DNA from: Streptomyces sp. CB00316
Lineage (GTDB): Bacteria; Actinomycetota; Actinomycetes; Streptomycetales; Streptomycetaceae
Assembly (NCBI RefSeq): GCF_001905595.1
Contig: NZ_LIXI01000008.1
Span: forward strand, 248,001 to 312,000
Length of the DNA stretch: 64,000 nucleotides
Reading direction: 5' to 3'
The notes under the pieces are model-generated. The model was not told the DNA's origin and made no database searches. It saw only the letters and a list, made by a program, of their open reading frames with translations. Position numbers and translations under genes: made by a program. Positions 40,632-49,213 of this stretch are shown here, in pieces; position 1 is the stretch's first letter, and each line of letters opens with the position of its first letter.

Positions 40632-42521
40632 ATGGACATGGAAGTCACCGCATGGACATCGCTGCACAGTGCGATGAACGCCGAGCAGGACCGGCGCCCC
40701 TTCTCCAAGGCGACGCTACGCCGCATCCTGGTCTTCGCCCGGCCCCACAAGGCCCGCATCCACCGGTTCCTCCTGCTCAGCACCGTCACCGCGCTGCTCG
40801 CGGTGGCCACCCCGGTCCTCGCGGGGCGCGTCGTCGACGCCATCGTGCGGGGTTCGGACTCCGGGACGGTCACCCGGCTCGCCCTGCTGATCGCCCTGAT
40901 CGCGGTCGCCGAGGCCGGGCTCGGACTGCTCACCCGCTGGCTGTCGGCCAACCTCGGCGAGGGGCTGATCCTCGATCTGCGGACCGCGGTCTACGACCAT
41001 GTGCAGCGGATGCCGGTCGCCTTCTTCACCCGCACCCGGACCGGCGCCCTGGTCAGCCGGCTCAACAACGACGTGATCGGCGCCCAGCGCGCGTTCAGCA
41101 ACACACTCTCCGGTGTAGTCTCCAACCTCGTCACCCTGCTGCTGACGCTCGCCGTGATGCTCACGATCTCCTGGCAGATCACGCTGCTCTCACTGGTCCT
41201 GCTCCCGGTGTTCGTCGTACCGGCCCGCCGGATGGGGGCCAGGATGGCCGGACTCCAGCGGGAGGCCGCCCATCACAACGCCTCGATGGGAACCCAGATG
41301 ACCGAGCGGTTCTCCGCTCCCGGCGCCACCCTCGTCAAGCTCTTCGGCCGCCCGTCGCTGGAGTCCGCCGAGTTCGCCGAGCGGGCCCGCCGGGTGCGGG
41401 ACATCGGGGTCCGCTCCGCCATGGCCCAGTCCGCGTTCATCACCGCCCTCACCCTGGTCTCCGCCCTCGCGCTCGCCCTGGTCTACGGACTCGGCGGCTA
41501 CTACGCGCTGCGCGGCACCCTGGAGCCGGGGGCCGTGGTGGCGCTGGCCCTGCTGCTGACCCGGATGTACGCCCCGCTGACCGCGCTGGCCGGGGCCCGG
41601 GTCGAGGTGATGAGCGCGCTCGTCAGCTTCGAGCGGGTCTTCGAGGTCCTGGACCTGAAGCCGCTGATCGAACAGAAGCCGGACGCCCGTCAGGTGCCGG
41701 AGGGCCAGGTCTCGGTCGAGTTCGAGAAGGTCTCCTTCGGCTACCCGTCCGCGGAGAAGGTCTCCCTCGCCTCGCTGGAGGAGGTCGCGACGCTGGACAA
41801 CCGCGGCGGCACCCCGGTCCTGCACGAGGTGTCCTTCCGCGCCGAACCGGGCCAGATGATCGCCCTGGTGGGCTCCTCGGGCGCGGGCAAGTCGACGATC
41901 GCCCAGCTGCTGCCCCGGCTGTACGACGCGGATGCCGGTTCCGTACGGCTGAACGGGATCGACGTACGCGATCTGAGCGCCGACTCCATCCGCGACACGC
42001 TGGGGATGGTCACCCAGGACGGGCACCTCTTCCACGAGTCCGTACGCGCCAATCTGCTGCTGGCCCGACCCGACGCCTCCGAGGAGGACATCTGGGACGC
42101 CCTGCGCCGCTCCCGGCTGGAGGGGCTCATCGCCTCGCTGCCGGAGGGCCTCGACACGGTGGTCGGCGAGCGCGGCTACCGGCTCTCCGGTGGTGAGCGT
42201 CAGCGGCTCACCATCGCCCGGCTGCTGCTGGCCCGTCAGCGGGTCGTCATCCTGGACGAGGCGACCGCGCACCTGGACTCCACCTCCGAGGCCGCCGTCC
42301 AGGAGGCCCTGGCCGAGGCGCTGGAGGGGCGGACCGCCGTGGTGATCGCGCACCGACTCTCCACCGTACGGGCGGCCGATCAGATCCTGGTCGTCGAGGC
42401 GGGCCGGATCGTGGAGCGCGGCACCCACGGCGAACTGCTCGCGGCAGGCGGGCGTTACGAGGAGCTGTACCGCACCCAGTTCGACCGGCCCTCGGCGGAC
42501 GAGGCCCAGCCGGTCGGCTGA
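40632..42521 (+). CDS. ABC-type multidrug/lipid exporter, fused permease-ATPase
   Basis: A 629-residue MsbA/Sav1866-type half-transporter. The N-terminal type-I exporter domain has six helices (about residues 50-330, for example GRVVDAIVRGSDSGTVTRLA and MPVAFFTRTRTGALVSRLNN). The C-terminal ATPase has Walker A GSSGAGKSTI, signature LSGGERQRL, Walker B VVILDEATAHLD and H-loop VIAHRLSTV. It acts as a homodimer or with a partner not present here. ATG at 40632; a later ATG (codon 15) is possible. Confidence 0.9.
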   Translation: MDMEVTAWTSLHSAMNAEQDRRPFSKATLRRILVFARPHKARIHRFLLLSTVTALLAVATPVLAGRVVDAIVRGSDSGTVTRLALLIALIAVAEAGLGLLTRWLSANLGEGLILDLRTAVYDHVQRMPVAFFTRTRTGALVSRLNNDVIGAQRAFSNTLSGVVSNLVTLLLTLAVMLTISWQITLLSLVLLPVFVVPARRMGARMAGLQREAAHHNASMGTQMTERFSAPGATLVKLFGRPSLESAEFAERARRVRDIGVRSAMAQSAFITALTLVSALALALVYGLGGYYALRGTLEPGAVVALALLLTRMYAPLTALAGARVEVMSALVSFERVFEVLDLKPLIEQKPDARQVPEGQVSVEFEKVSFGYPSAEKVSLASLEEVATLDNRGGTPVLHEVSFRAEPGQMIALVGSSGAGKSTIAQLLPRLYDADAGSVRLNGIDVRDLSADSIRDTLGMVTQDGHLFHESVRANLLLARPDASEEDIWDALRRSRLEGLIASLPEGLDTVVGERGYRLSGGERQRLTIARLLLARQRVVILDEATAHLDSTSEAAVQEALAEALEGRTAVVIAHRLSTVRAADQILVVEAGRIVERGTHGELLAAGGRYEELYRTQFDRPSADEAQPVG

Positions 42522-42534
42522 GCAGAGGCTCCCG

Positions 42535-42795
42535 TCAGCGGCGGACGAGGCGGAGACGTTCCGTGGTGCGCAGGCGCCGCAGGGCGTCCCCGCCGCAGCT
42601 GCGCCACTGCTTCGGCGAGACCCGGGGGCGGTGGGCGCCGTTGGTGACGAGCGCGTTCACCGAGGTCATCGGGTCCGCCGCCATGGACTTGGCGAGCAGC
42701 ACACCGACCACCAGCGGCAGCAGCGTGACCGCCAGGGCGGTGCCTGCGGTGGTGACGTGCTGGATGTGGGGGCGGCGCTGCGCTGCGGAGTCCAT
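42535..42795 (-). CDS. Small single-span membrane protein
   Basis: An 86-residue protein with one hydrophobic helix (AGTALAVTLLPLVVGVLL) and a basic C-terminal tail (WRSCGGDALRRLRTTERLRL). The ATG at 42795 is the simplest start; the frame is open further upstream. No family is recognised. It is convergent with the ABC exporter and ends 13 bases from its stop. Confidence 0.6.
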   Translation of the reverse strand: MDSAAQRRPHIQHVTTAGTALAVTLLPLVVGVLLAKSMAADPMTSVNALVTNGAHRPRVSPKQWRSCGGDALRRLRTTERLRLVRR

Positions 42796-42957
42796 GGCCT
42801 CATTCGAACAGCGGGCGGGTGGCGGAACATCGGGGCAGGTACTCAGCGGTGACGTCCGCGCATACTCAGACGCGCGCACGGGGACGCTGGGGACGCGGCC
42901 CCGGACCGCGGGGCCACGGCCGCGGTGCGGCCGCCGGACCACGGAAGGACCACGCCG

Positions 42958-43647
42958 ATGAGCGAGCACCAGGCGCAGTCGGCGGAGCGCCCGGACGGAG
43001 TCCCGGCCGAAGACCGGGCGGGCACCCACGGGCTCCCCGCCGCGACGGTGTTCGACGCTCTGGGCGCCGAGTACGAGCGGGCGTTCGCCGGTTCGGCCGC
43101 CCACCACGCCTCGCTGGACCGGCTGCTGGAACACCTCGCGCCCGGCAGCCGGGTCCTGGACGCCGGCAGCGGGACGGGCGTCCCGACCGCGCGGCGGCTG
43201 GCCACGGCCGGACACCGGGTGGTGGGCGTCGACGTCTCCCCGGTGATGACCGCACTGGCGGCCCGGCAGGTGCCGGACGCCGAGTTCCGGTGCGCCGACA
43301 TCCGGGAGCTGCCGTGGGCGGACGGGGAGTTCGACGCCGCCTGCGTCTACTTCTCGCTGCTGCAGATGTCACGCGGTGAGCAGAGCGAGCTGCTGAGCCG
43401 GCTGGGCCGGGCGGTGAAGCCGGGGGGCCGGCTGGCGGTGGCCACCGTGCCGGTGGACGTGGCGGACGTGAGCGCCGTCTTCATGGGCCAGCCGGTGGTG
43501 GTGTCGAGCTTCGGCGAGGAGGAGTTCGTCTCCGTGGTGACCGGGGCGGGGTTCGCGGTGGAGGAGCGGCACAGCGTGCTGTTCACCCCGGACCATCCGG
43601 CGGGCGCCCCCGAGCCGCATCTCTTCCTGCACGGCCGTCGCATCTGA
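42958..43647 (+). CDS. SAM-dependent class I methyltransferase
   Basis: A 229-residue protein with the Rossmann methyltransferase motifs: VLDAGSGTGVPTARRLATAG (motif I), VVGVDVSPVMTALAARQ (motif II), FRCADIRELPWADGEFDAAC (motif III/IV) and LGRAVKPGGRLAVATVP. ATG at 42958, with a GGAAGGA element eight bases upstream. The substrate is not predictable. Confidence 0.87.
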   Translation: MSEHQAQSAERPDGVPAEDRAGTHGLPAATVFDALGAEYERAFAGSAAHHASLDRLLEHLAPGSRVLDAGSGTGVPTARRLATAGHRVVGVDVSPVMTALAARQVPDAEFRCADIRELPWADGEFDAACVYFSLLQMSRGEQSELLSRLGRAVKPGGRLAVATVPVDVADVSAVFMGQPVVVSSFGEEEFVSVVTGAGFAVEERHSVLFTPDHPAGAPEPHLFLHGRRI

Positions 43648-43780
43648 CGCCCCAGCCCCAAGGCTTTCGCAATCACAAAGAACAAGCCGAATGAATGACA
43701 AGAATGGCGCATTCGCGTTCCTTCACGAGAAGGTAATGCGATAGCAAAGTTCTGGTCTATATGCTGAGCTGTAGTCGTAT

Positions 43781-43811
43781 CCATTCGGACGCCGACCTTG
43801 CGTCCGGATGG
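43781..43811 (+). promoter_or_regulatory. Hairpin in the SulP leader
   Basis: Arms 43781-43792 (CCATTCGGACGC) and 43800-43811 (GCGTCCGGATGG) form a 12-bp stem with one G-U pair and a 7-base loop. It may terminate the methyltransferase transcript or be a structural element of the SulP leader. Confidence 0.4.
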
Positions 43812-43947
43812 GCCACATGTTCGGAAGAACGCGAGGTGAAACACACTCCCCCTCCCGAACATTCATACGGATTCAATCAGCGCATTCGTCAAGATGACCC
43901 GACCACACCGCTCCCCGGCCTCGCCGGATGCAGGAGGCAGGCCACCC

Positions 43948-44130
43948 ATGAAGTCCCTTGTCGCACCCGCCCGGACTTTCACCGGGCACGACACCGCGAA
44001 CGCAAAGGAGGCCGGGCTCCCCACACACGCCCGGCCCCCGAGACCTTTCCGCGTGAGCCGCGGCGTAGTGCCCCCCGGCTCGATCAGCGTTCACCGGCCG
44101 GAGAGCGGCTCGTCGTGCGGCCGCCTCTGA
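43948..44130 (+). CDS. Possible small leader ORF
   Basis: A 60-codon ORF starting MKSLVAPARTFTGHDTANAK, with AGGAGG nine bases before the ATG, lies 75 bases before the SulP gene. It has no recognised family. It could be a small protein or a leader peptide, or an accident. Confidence 0.3.
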   Translation: MKSLVAPARTFTGHDTANAKEAGLPTHARPPRPFRVSRGVVPPGSISVHRPESGSSCGRL

Positions 44131-44205
44131 CGGCTTCCCGCCCCCCACTCGTCCGCGCCCCGGCCCCGCCGGGGCCGGACCTCACCCTCAAGGGAATCGT
44201 CACCC

Positions 44206-45675
44206 GTGATCTCCGTGAAGGAACTCAAGAATCCCCACGTCGTACGACGTGACCTGCTGGCGTCACTCGTCGTCTTCCTGGTCGCCCTCCCCCTCTGCGT
44301 CGGCGTCGCCGTCGCCTCCGGCGTACCGGCCGAACTCGGCCTGGTCACCGGCATCGTCGGCGGCCTGGTCGTCGGCATGCTGCCGGGCAGCAAGCTCCAG
44401 GTCAGCGGGCCCGCCGCCGGCCTCACCGTCCTGGTCTACGAGGCGGTCACGGAGTTCGGTCTCGCCACCCTCGGGCCGATCGTCCTGGCCGCCGGCCTGC
44501 TCCAGGTGGTGCTGGGCGTGGCGCGCTTCGGCCGTTGGTTCCGCGCCATCTCCGTCTCCGTCGTGCAGGGCATGCTCGCGGGCATCGGCCTGGTCATCGT
44601 GCTGGGCCAGCTGTACGCCATGGCCGACACCGAGCAGCCGGGAACCGCCCTCGCCAAACTGGCCGGGCTGCCCGGTCTCGCCGCCGAGATCGTCACGGAC
44701 AACGAGGCCATGACCGCCTTCGGCCTCGGCGCGGGGACCGTCGCCGTCATGCTGCTCTGGCCGAAGCTCCCCGCCGGCGTACGGATGGTCCCCGCGCCCC
44801 TCGCCGCGGTCGGCCTGGCCACCGCCGTCGCCGCCCTGGCCGGGCTGCGGCCCCTGGTGGCCGATGTGAACGGGCTGCTGCACGCCATCGACCTGCCCGG
44901 TGCGGCGGAGTTCGGCAATCTGGCGAACGTGGCCGTCATCGGTACCGTCCTCGCCTTCGCCCTCATCGCCTCGGCCGAGAGCCTGTTCAGCGCGGCGGCC
45001 ATCGACCGGATGCACGACGGCCCCCCTACCGACTACGACAAGGAGCTGGTCGCGCAGGGCGTCGGCAACACGATCTGCGGGGCGCTCGGCGCACTCCCCA
45101 TGACCGCCGTCATCGTCCGCAGCGCTGCCAACGTCCAGGCCGGGGCCACCACCGCGCTCTCCCGGGTCGCCCACGGGCTGTGGCTGCTGCTCTTCGCGGC
45201 GCTGCTGCCCGCTGCCATCGGCATCATCCCGCTCGCCTCGCTCGCCGGGATCCTGGTGCACGCCGGGTGCAAGCTGGTACCTGTCAAGGAGTTCGGCCCG
45301 CTGTGGCGCGAACACCGCGGGGAGGCCGTGCTGTTGGCGGTCACGGCACTGGCCATCGTGGTGACCAACCTCTTCGAGGGTGTGGTGCTGGGCCTGCTGC
45401 TGGCCGTGGTCAAGTCGGCCTGGGAGACCTCCCACGTACAGCTCTCCACCCGCCAGCTCACCGGCGGCCGGGTCGTGGTGACCCTCACCGGCAACGCGAC
45501 CTTCCTCCGACTGCCCCGCATCCTGGAGCAGTTGGAGAAGCTGCCGCAGGACCAGCCCATAGAGCTGGACCTCAGCGGCCTGCGCCATCTCGACCACGCC
45601 TGCCGGGTGGCACTGGAGAACTGGGCCCGCCGGCACAACGACGCGGAGACCGACCCGGTGACGATCCGCCGGTAG
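44206..45675 (+). CDS. SulP-family anion transporter
   Basis: A 489-residue SLC26/SulP transporter. It has about 12 membrane segments, beginning DLLASLVVFLVALPLCVGVA, and the family motif VSGPAAGLTVLVYEAV. The C-terminal 80 residues form a short STAS-like domain (GGRVVVTLTGNATFLRLPRI, IELDLSGLRHLDHACRVAL). It carries sulfate or bicarbonate; actinobacterial relatives are often paired with a beta-carbonic anhydrase, and a probable remnant of one lies immediately downstream. Its GTG/ATG start at 44206 follows a weak ribosome-binding site. Confidence 0.88.
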   Translation: MISVKELKNPHVVRRDLLASLVVFLVALPLCVGVAVASGVPAELGLVTGIVGGLVVGMLPGSKLQVSGPAAGLTVLVYEAVTEFGLATLGPIVLAAGLLQVVLGVARFGRWFRAISVSVVQGMLAGIGLVIVLGQLYAMADTEQPGTALAKLAGLPGLAAEIVTDNEAMTAFGLGAGTVAVMLLWPKLPAGVRMVPAPLAAVGLATAVAALAGLRPLVADVNGLLHAIDLPGAAEFGNLANVAVIGTVLAFALIASAESLFSAAAIDRMHDGPPTDYDKELVAQGVGNTICGALGALPMTAVIVRSAANVQAGATTALSRVAHGLWLLLFAALLPAAIGIIPLASLAGILVHAGCKLVPVKEFGPLWREHRGEAVLLAVTALAIVVTNLFEGVVLGLLLAVVKSAWETSHVQLSTRQLTGGRVVVTLTGNATFLRLPRILEQLEKLPQDQPIELDLSGLRHLDHACRVALENWARRHNDAETDPVTIRR

Positions 45676-45851
45676 CCCGGCCGACGGCACGGCGGTGCCC
45701 TCGGCTCGGGGGTGCGCTCTCAGGACGAGCTGGGCGCGCCGGCGGTGCGGGCCGGCCTGCGGGTGCGCCGCTGCGACGACATCGACTGGGACCACCGGCT
45801 GTGGGTCCGGCGCACCCGGCGGCGGGGGTGGCAGGAGACGCCGTACGCCGG

Positions 45852-45956
45852 TCCCTGCGGCGGGTGACGAACACTCCGTTCATCCCGCTCACCGGCCAGG
45901 TCCGCGGCTTCGTCTTCGACGTCACCACCGGCCGCCTCGACGAGGTCGTCCGACGG
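45852..45956 (+). pseudogene. Possible remnant of a carbonic anhydrase C-terminus
   Basis: The plus strand reads VTNTPFIPLTGQVRGFVFDV, TTGRLDEV, resembling the C-terminal strand region of beta-carbonic anhydrases (xVxGxVYDVxTGxLxEV). There is no active-site Cys/His region upstream, and the preceding 150 bases contain only an unidentified open frame. The assignment rests on a short match plus the neighbouring SulP gene. Confidence 0.45.
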
Positions 45957-45983
45957 CCGGTGGGGCGGACCGGGCCGGCGCGC

Positions 45984-46418
45984 TCAGGCCGCCGTGGTGA
46001 GCTGCGCGCGGCCGAAGAGCAGGGCGTATCCGGTCGGCAGGGCCCCGATGATCCGGGTGACCAGGGCCGGGTCCATCAGCGCGCCGACCGCGGCCAGTAC
46101 GGTGCCCGCGTCCCAGCGGGCGGTCGCCGCGGTGCCGCCGGTCCGCACGGCCAGGTCGTCCACGAAACGCGCGGCCGGGGACGGGGCGATGCCGGGAGCC
46201 TCGGCGGCGAACACCAGGGCGGCCTCCCTGGGGAGCGCGGCGGCGAACGCGACCCGCTCCTCGCCGGTGATCTGGGCGCCGAGCCCGCCCAGGACGGCAC
46301 GGAGGGCTTCCTCGGCCCGCTCCCGGGTGGGGTAGGCGCCCTCGTACCTGATCTTCTCCAGCAGCCGGTCGAACGTCATGGCCTTCGGGGCGGCGATGGT
46401 CCGAGGCTCAGGAATCAT
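45984..46418 (-). CDS. DUF2267 protein
   Basis: A 144-residue protein whose core MTFDRLLEKIRYEGAYPTRE, AEEALRAVLGGLGAQITGEE and LPREAALVF is the DUF2267 helical repeat. The C-terminus (GALPTGYALLFGRAQ) matches that of the next gene. The start may be the ATG at 46418 or at 46379. Function is unknown; such genes often sit with stress genes. Confidence 0.82.
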   Translation of the reverse strand: MIPEPRTIAAPKAMTFDRLLEKIRYEGAYPTRERAEEALRAVLGGLGAQITGEERVAFAAALPREAALVFAAEAPGIAPSPAARFVDDLAVRTGGTAATARWDAGTVLAAVGALMDPALVTRIIGALPTGYALLFGRAQLTTAA

Positions 46419-46515
46419 GGCGGCGGCAGCCCTTCTCGTCGTCGTGCGGTGTCGGTTGTCTCTGGCTTCTACTCCGAAAGCGCCGCCGTACACCCCCTGG
46501 GGGGGTATTCGGCGG

Positions 46516-46911
46516 TCAAAGGGGGCCCGGATGGCCGAAGAGGAGGTCGTACCCCGCCGGCAACTGCAACAGGATGCGGCGCAGCAGGTCCTCGCCGGCC
46601 GCGTCGGCGGCGACACTGAGGACGGCCCCCACGTCCCACATCGCCGTCCGTTCGGTGGCACCCTCGATCCAGGCCGCCGTGGCGCGGACGAACCGTTCCG
46701 GCGTGAGCGGTTCGGCGGCCTGCAGCGGGTCGAGCAGGATCAGGGCCATGGTCTCGGGGAGCCGGGCGGCGAGCTCGGCCCGCTCCCGGCCCACCAGGTG
46801 GGCGCCGAGAAGGGCCAGCACGACGCGTGCGGCGCGCTCGGCCTCTTCCCGGGTGTCGTACGTGCCGCGTTCCTGGACCCGGCCCAGGAACGCCTCCCAT
46901 CGCAGGGTCAC
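46516..46911 (-). CDS. DUF2267 protein, second copy
   Basis: A 131-residue DUF2267 protein (FLGRVQERGTYDTREEAERA, LVGRERAELAARLPETMA, LLRRILLQLPAGYDLLFGHP). It is a diverged paralogue of the neighbour at 45984 in the same orientation, 97 bases upstream of it. It is located directly downstream of the small heat-shock gene. Confidence 0.85.
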   Translation of the reverse strand: MTLRWEAFLGRVQERGTYDTREEAERAARVVLALLGAHLVGRERAELAARLPETMALILLDPLQAAEPLTPERFVRATAAWIEGATERTAMWDVGAVLSVAADAAGEDLLRRILLQLPAGYDLLFGHPGPL

Positions 46912-47019
46912 GGTGACCGCTCCCTCGGGCTGTCCCCCTTCGGGCGGGGACGGGTGCCGGGCCGGGAAGGGGATAAGGGGAGATCCGGCCCGGCCCCCGT
47001 CACGGACGGGCGAACCGGT

Positions 47020-47451
47020 TCAGCCCTTGATCTGCTTGCGTGAGGAGCCGCCGCCGACGGAGATCTTGCGTGGCTTGGCCCGCTCGGCGATCGGGATGCG
47101 CAGGGTCAGTACACCCGCGTCGTAGCCGGCGTCGATGCGCTCGGTGTCCAGGGTGTCCGCCAGGACGATCTGGCGGGAGAACACCCCCAGCGGACGCTCG
47201 GAGAGCTCCATCTGCACATCGTCCGTGTTGACGGCCGGCCGGCGCTCGGCCCGGACGGTCAGCATGTTGCGCTCGACGTCGATGTCGATCGCGTCCGGCG
47301 AGACGCCGGGAAGATCGAACGCCACCACGTACTCGTCGCCCTCGCGGTACGCGTCCATCGGCATCGCCGAGGGCCGCGACCAGGTGCCGGGGCGCAGGAT
47401 CTGCTCGGTGATCCGGTCGAGTTCACGGAAGGGGTCGGTACGCATGAGCAT
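47020..47451 (-). CDS. hsp18: Small heat-shock protein Hsp18 (Hsp20/alpha-crystallin)
   Basis: A 143-residue ATP-independent chaperone that holds unfolding proteins. The alpha-crystallin domain spans about residues 30-125 (YVVAFDLPGVSPDAIDIDVE, ERRPAVNTDDVQMELSERPL, GVFSRQIVLAD, GVLTLRIPIAE). The ATG at 47451 has GGAGGT nine bases upstream. It is divergent from rheA, and an exact RheA operator lies between them, so it should be repressed at normal temperature and released on heat shock. Confidence 0.93.
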   Translation of the reverse strand: MLMRTDPFRELDRITEQILRPGTWSRPSAMPMDAYREGDEYVVAFDLPGVSPDAIDIDVERNMLTVRAERRPAVNTDDVQMELSERPLGVFSRQIVLADTLDTERIDAGYDAGVLTLRIPIAERAKPRKISVGGGSSRKQIKG

Positions 47452-47514
47452 TGCGAAAACACCTCCAGTCGGTCGGGCGGAAGCCCGCGCGTTTCACCTG
47501 AATCCGTTGTAGCA

Positions 47515-47533
47515 TGTCATCCATTCGATGACA
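47515..47533. promoter_or_regulatory. RheA operator
   Basis: TGTCATCcattcGATGACA is a perfect 7-5-7 dyad, identical in form to the published RheA site of S. albus (TGTCATC-N5-GATGACA). An extra half-site, TGTCACC, follows at 47541-47547. It lies between hsp18 and rheA, 64 bases from the hsp18 start. Confidence 0.92.
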
Positions 47534-47579
47534 AGCGAAATGTCACCGGAAGGACGACAAGCACGCAGAAGGAGCCACC

Positions 47580-48263
47580 GTGCCAGCAGCGGAGCAGCCC
47601 GATCCGGCCCGCCACCCCGATCCGGACGCCGTCTCCCTCCTCGCCGCCGCTGCGGCGCTGGGGGTCATCGACGACGCGGTCCGCGGGGCCAGGGCCGCCA
47701 CGGCGGACCGACCCGACGGTGCGGCGGCCGATCCCGACCGCGCCCAGGCACTGGCCTCGCTCCAGCTGCTGCGGGAGGTGCGGGAGCGGCTCGCCGGCTG
47801 GGAGACCGGGCTGATCGAGGCGGCCCGCACGGCGGGGGCCAGCTGGGCCGACCTGGCGGACCCGCTCGGCGTCGCCAGCCGGCAGGCGGCCGAGCGCCGC
47901 TATCTGCGCCTGCGTCCAGGCTCCCTGGGCTCCACCGGGGAGCAGCGGGTCAAGGCCACCCGGGACCGCCGGGCCGCCGACCGCACCATCACCACCTGGG
48001 CCAGGGAGAACGCGGCGGAGCTGCGCTCGCTCGCCGGCCAGGTCACCGCCCTGACCGGCCTCCCCTCCCCCGCCGACCCTCCGCTGGACCACCTGCGCCA
48101 GGCCCTCGCCGCCGACGACGCCGCCCTCCTGGTCACCCCACTCGCCGCAGTCCGGCCCCATCTGCCGTCGGGGCAGCAGCAGTTGGCCGACCGGATCGAC
48201 TCGCTCACCCGCCTCACCGGAGAGCTGCGCGAGGACACCACGGCCCGGCGGCAGAACAGCTGA
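47580..48263 (+). CDS. rheA: RheA-like heat-shock repressor (HSP18 transcriptional regulator)
   Basis: A 227-residue protein of the type encoded divergently from hsp18 in Streptomyces. The DNA-binding region is about residues 80-105 (AARTAGASWADLADPLGVAS followed by RQAAERRYLRLRP). The rest is helical. In S. albus, RheA is itself the thermosensor: it loses DNA binding on heating. The GTG at 47580 has AGGAG upstream. Identification rests on location, the exact operator and general similarity. A strong terminator follows its stop. Confidence 0.82.
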   Translation: MPAAEQPDPARHPDPDAVSLLAAAAALGVIDDAVRGARAATADRPDGAAADPDRAQALASLQLLREVRERLAGWETGLIEAARTAGASWADLADPLGVASRQAAERRYLRLRPGSLGSTGEQRVKATRDRRAADRTITTWARENAAELRSLAGQVTALTGLPSPADPPLDHLRQALAADDAALLVTPLAAVRPHLPSGQQQLADRIDSLTRLTGELREDTTARRQNS

Positions 48264-48298
48264 GCGGCGGAGGGCTTCTCCAGCCCTCCGCCGCTCAG
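48260..48298. terminator. Bidirectional terminator
   Basis: A perfect 17-bp stem (48260-48276 and 48282-48298) with a 5-base loop overlaps the rheA stop codon and separates it from the convergent methyltransferase gene. Confidence 0.88.
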
Positions 48299-48318
48299 TA
48301 CACCCTGCCGCTCACCGC

Positions 48319-49104
48319 CTACGGCTTGCGGGCCACCAGACCCCACTGGTCGACCAGCACCGGGTCGTCCTCCTCGGGGCGCCACAGCGCGATCGACAGG
48401 AAGCCCGGCTCGATGATCTCCAGGCCCTCGGCGCAGCCGGTGATCTCCTCCGGCTCCCGGACCAGGTACGGCGGGTTCTCGCCGGAGTCGTACGCCTCCT
48501 GCGCGGCCAGCGTCTGTGGTGTCTTCACCGTGTCGCAGAGGACCAGGTAGCTGCCCGACGGCATCCGGGCCATGTACCGCTGGACGACATCGATGCCGTC
48601 GGCCGGGGTCAGGTGCCCCAGCGTCGAGAGCAGGAGGACGGCGACGGGCTGGGAGAGGTCGAGGGTCTTCGCCGCCTCGTCCACCACCGCGTCCGTGTCG
48701 GACAGGTCGGCGTCCACGTAGTCCGTCCGGCCCTCCGGGGCGCTGGTCAGCAGGGCGTGGGCGTGGGCGAGGACGATGGGGTCGTTGTCCACGTAGACGA
48801 TCCGCGCGTCGGACGCGATGCCCTGGGCCACCTCGTGGGTACTGTTCGCCACCGGCAGGCCGGTGCCGACGTCCAGGAACTGGCGGATGCCCAGCGAGGC
48901 GAGGTGCCGGATCGCGCGGGCCTGGAACGCGCGGGAGGCGCGCGCGATGCCGACCATCTGCGGGTAGGCCGCGCTCACCGCGTCGGCCAGTTCGCGGTCC
49001 ACGGGGTAGTTGTCCTTGCCACCCAGCCAGGCGTTCCACACCCTCGCCGAATGCGGGACGTCGGAGCGGATCCTGCGGCGGAACTCGACGTCGTCGACGC
49101 TCAT
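48319..49104 (-). CDS. DUF574 S-adenosylmethionine-dependent methyltransferase
   Basis: A 261-residue protein of the actinobacterial DUF574 (SAM-dependent methyltransferase) family. Landmarks are PHSARVWNAWLGGKDNYPVD near the N-terminus, the SAM motif IRQFLDVGTGLPVANSTHEV, VYVDNDPIVLAHAHALL and AVLLLSTLGHL. The family is strongly expanded in Streptomyces, and its substrates are unknown. ATG at 49104. Confidence 0.9.
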   Translation of the reverse strand: MSVDDVEFRRRIRSDVPHSARVWNAWLGGKDNYPVDRELADAVSAAYPQMVGIARASRAFQARAIRHLASLGIRQFLDVGTGLPVANSTHEVAQGIASDARIVYVDNDPIVLAHAHALLTSAPEGRTDYVDADLSDTDAVVDEAAKTLDLSQPVAVLLLSTLGHLTPADGIDVVQRYMARMPSGSYLVLCDTVKTPQTLAAQEAYDSGENPPYLVREPEEITGCAEGLEIIEPGFLSIALWRPEEDDPVLVDQWGLVARKP

Positions 49105-49213
49105 GTCTCTCCTCTACTCACTGTCCGTGCAAGGCCGTTGACCGCGTAACCGCCGGTGAGAGCCTTGATCTGACCGTACATGGCCATCCCGGTTCCCGCT
49201 GACCGCCCCTCCC

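Larger units (their letters stand above)
43648..44205. other. Long leader/intergenic region before the SulP transporter
   Basis: About 560 bases, clearly more AT-rich in its first 230 bases than the flanks, with no recognisable gene. It holds a hairpin at 43781-43811 and one small plus-strand ORF at 43948. The AT-rich part is the most likely place for the promoter of the downstream transporter. Confidence 0.5.
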
